Assembly: GCA_034723595.1 (NCBI GenBank)
Contig: JAYEPB010000028.1
Span: 1-5,088, forward strand
Length of the DNA stretch: 5,088 bases
Direction of reading: 5' to 3'
Source of the DNA: JAGLGH01 sp034723595
GTDB lineage: Archaea > Nanobdellota > Nanobdellia > Woesearchaeales > JAGLGH01
Below, piece after piece: positions 5,077 to 5,088 of the stretch. A program made the translations under genes and the position numbers. The number at the start of each line of letters is the position of its first letter. The stretch's first letter is position 1. The notes below the pieces were generated by a model. The model was not told the origin of the DNA. It saw nothing but the letters and a program-made list of their open reading frames with translations, and made no database searches.

Positions 5077-5088
5077 TATTTTCTTGCA

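Overview
The window looks archaeal, most likely an A+T-rich DPANN-type genome (Woesearchaeota/Pacearchaeota-like). The evidence is TTTAAATA/TTTATAAA-type TATA boxes about 25 bp before predicted starts, a probable leaderless gene, Shine-Dalgarno sequences of the GGTGAT/GGGGG kind, and a secreted FG-GAP protein whose C-terminal domain resembles ones I remember from DPANN surface proteins. The lineage call rests on these signals and on memory of protein families, not on a search.

Layout. Positions 1-1762 (minus strand) hold a secreted protein with a signal peptide, seven FG-GAP repeats forming a probable seven-bladed beta-propeller, and the start of a Cys-containing beta-rich C-terminal domain that runs off the left edge. 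A divergent intergenic region follows. It carries promoters for both directions and a possible 40-codon ORF (1900-2022) whose stop overlaps, as ATGA, the start of a YkgJ-type CxxCxxCC metal-binding protein (2019-2333). Next comes a Cys-rich lipoprotein (2407-2940) with its own TATA box and Shine-Dalgarno. Convergent to it is a Fic-domain protein (2983-3951, minus), probably an AMP-transferase with an N-terminal autoinhibitory motif. Its promoter lies inside a perfect 12-bp inverted repeat, which looks like an operator.

Right end. Positions 4150-4926 (minus) hold an uncharacterised protein that appears damaged. The same frame continues for 41 codons beyond its TGA stop (4027-4149). Upstream of the ATG the frame stays open for 18 more codons with no usable start, then ends at a stop inside a block of tandem hairpins and palindromes (4970-5076). 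The hairpin block resembles the subterminal structures of IS200/IS605-type elements and may mark an old insertion or rearrangement that removed the gene's 5' end.

The genes do not form one pathway. Two are exported envelope proteins, one is a small cysteine-cluster protein, and one is a regulated Fic enzyme of the kind found in toxin-antitoxin or post-translational control systems. The most interesting points are the Fic operator, the disrupted right-hand gene next to the palindrome cluster, and the overlapping small ORF upstream of the YkgJ-type gene.
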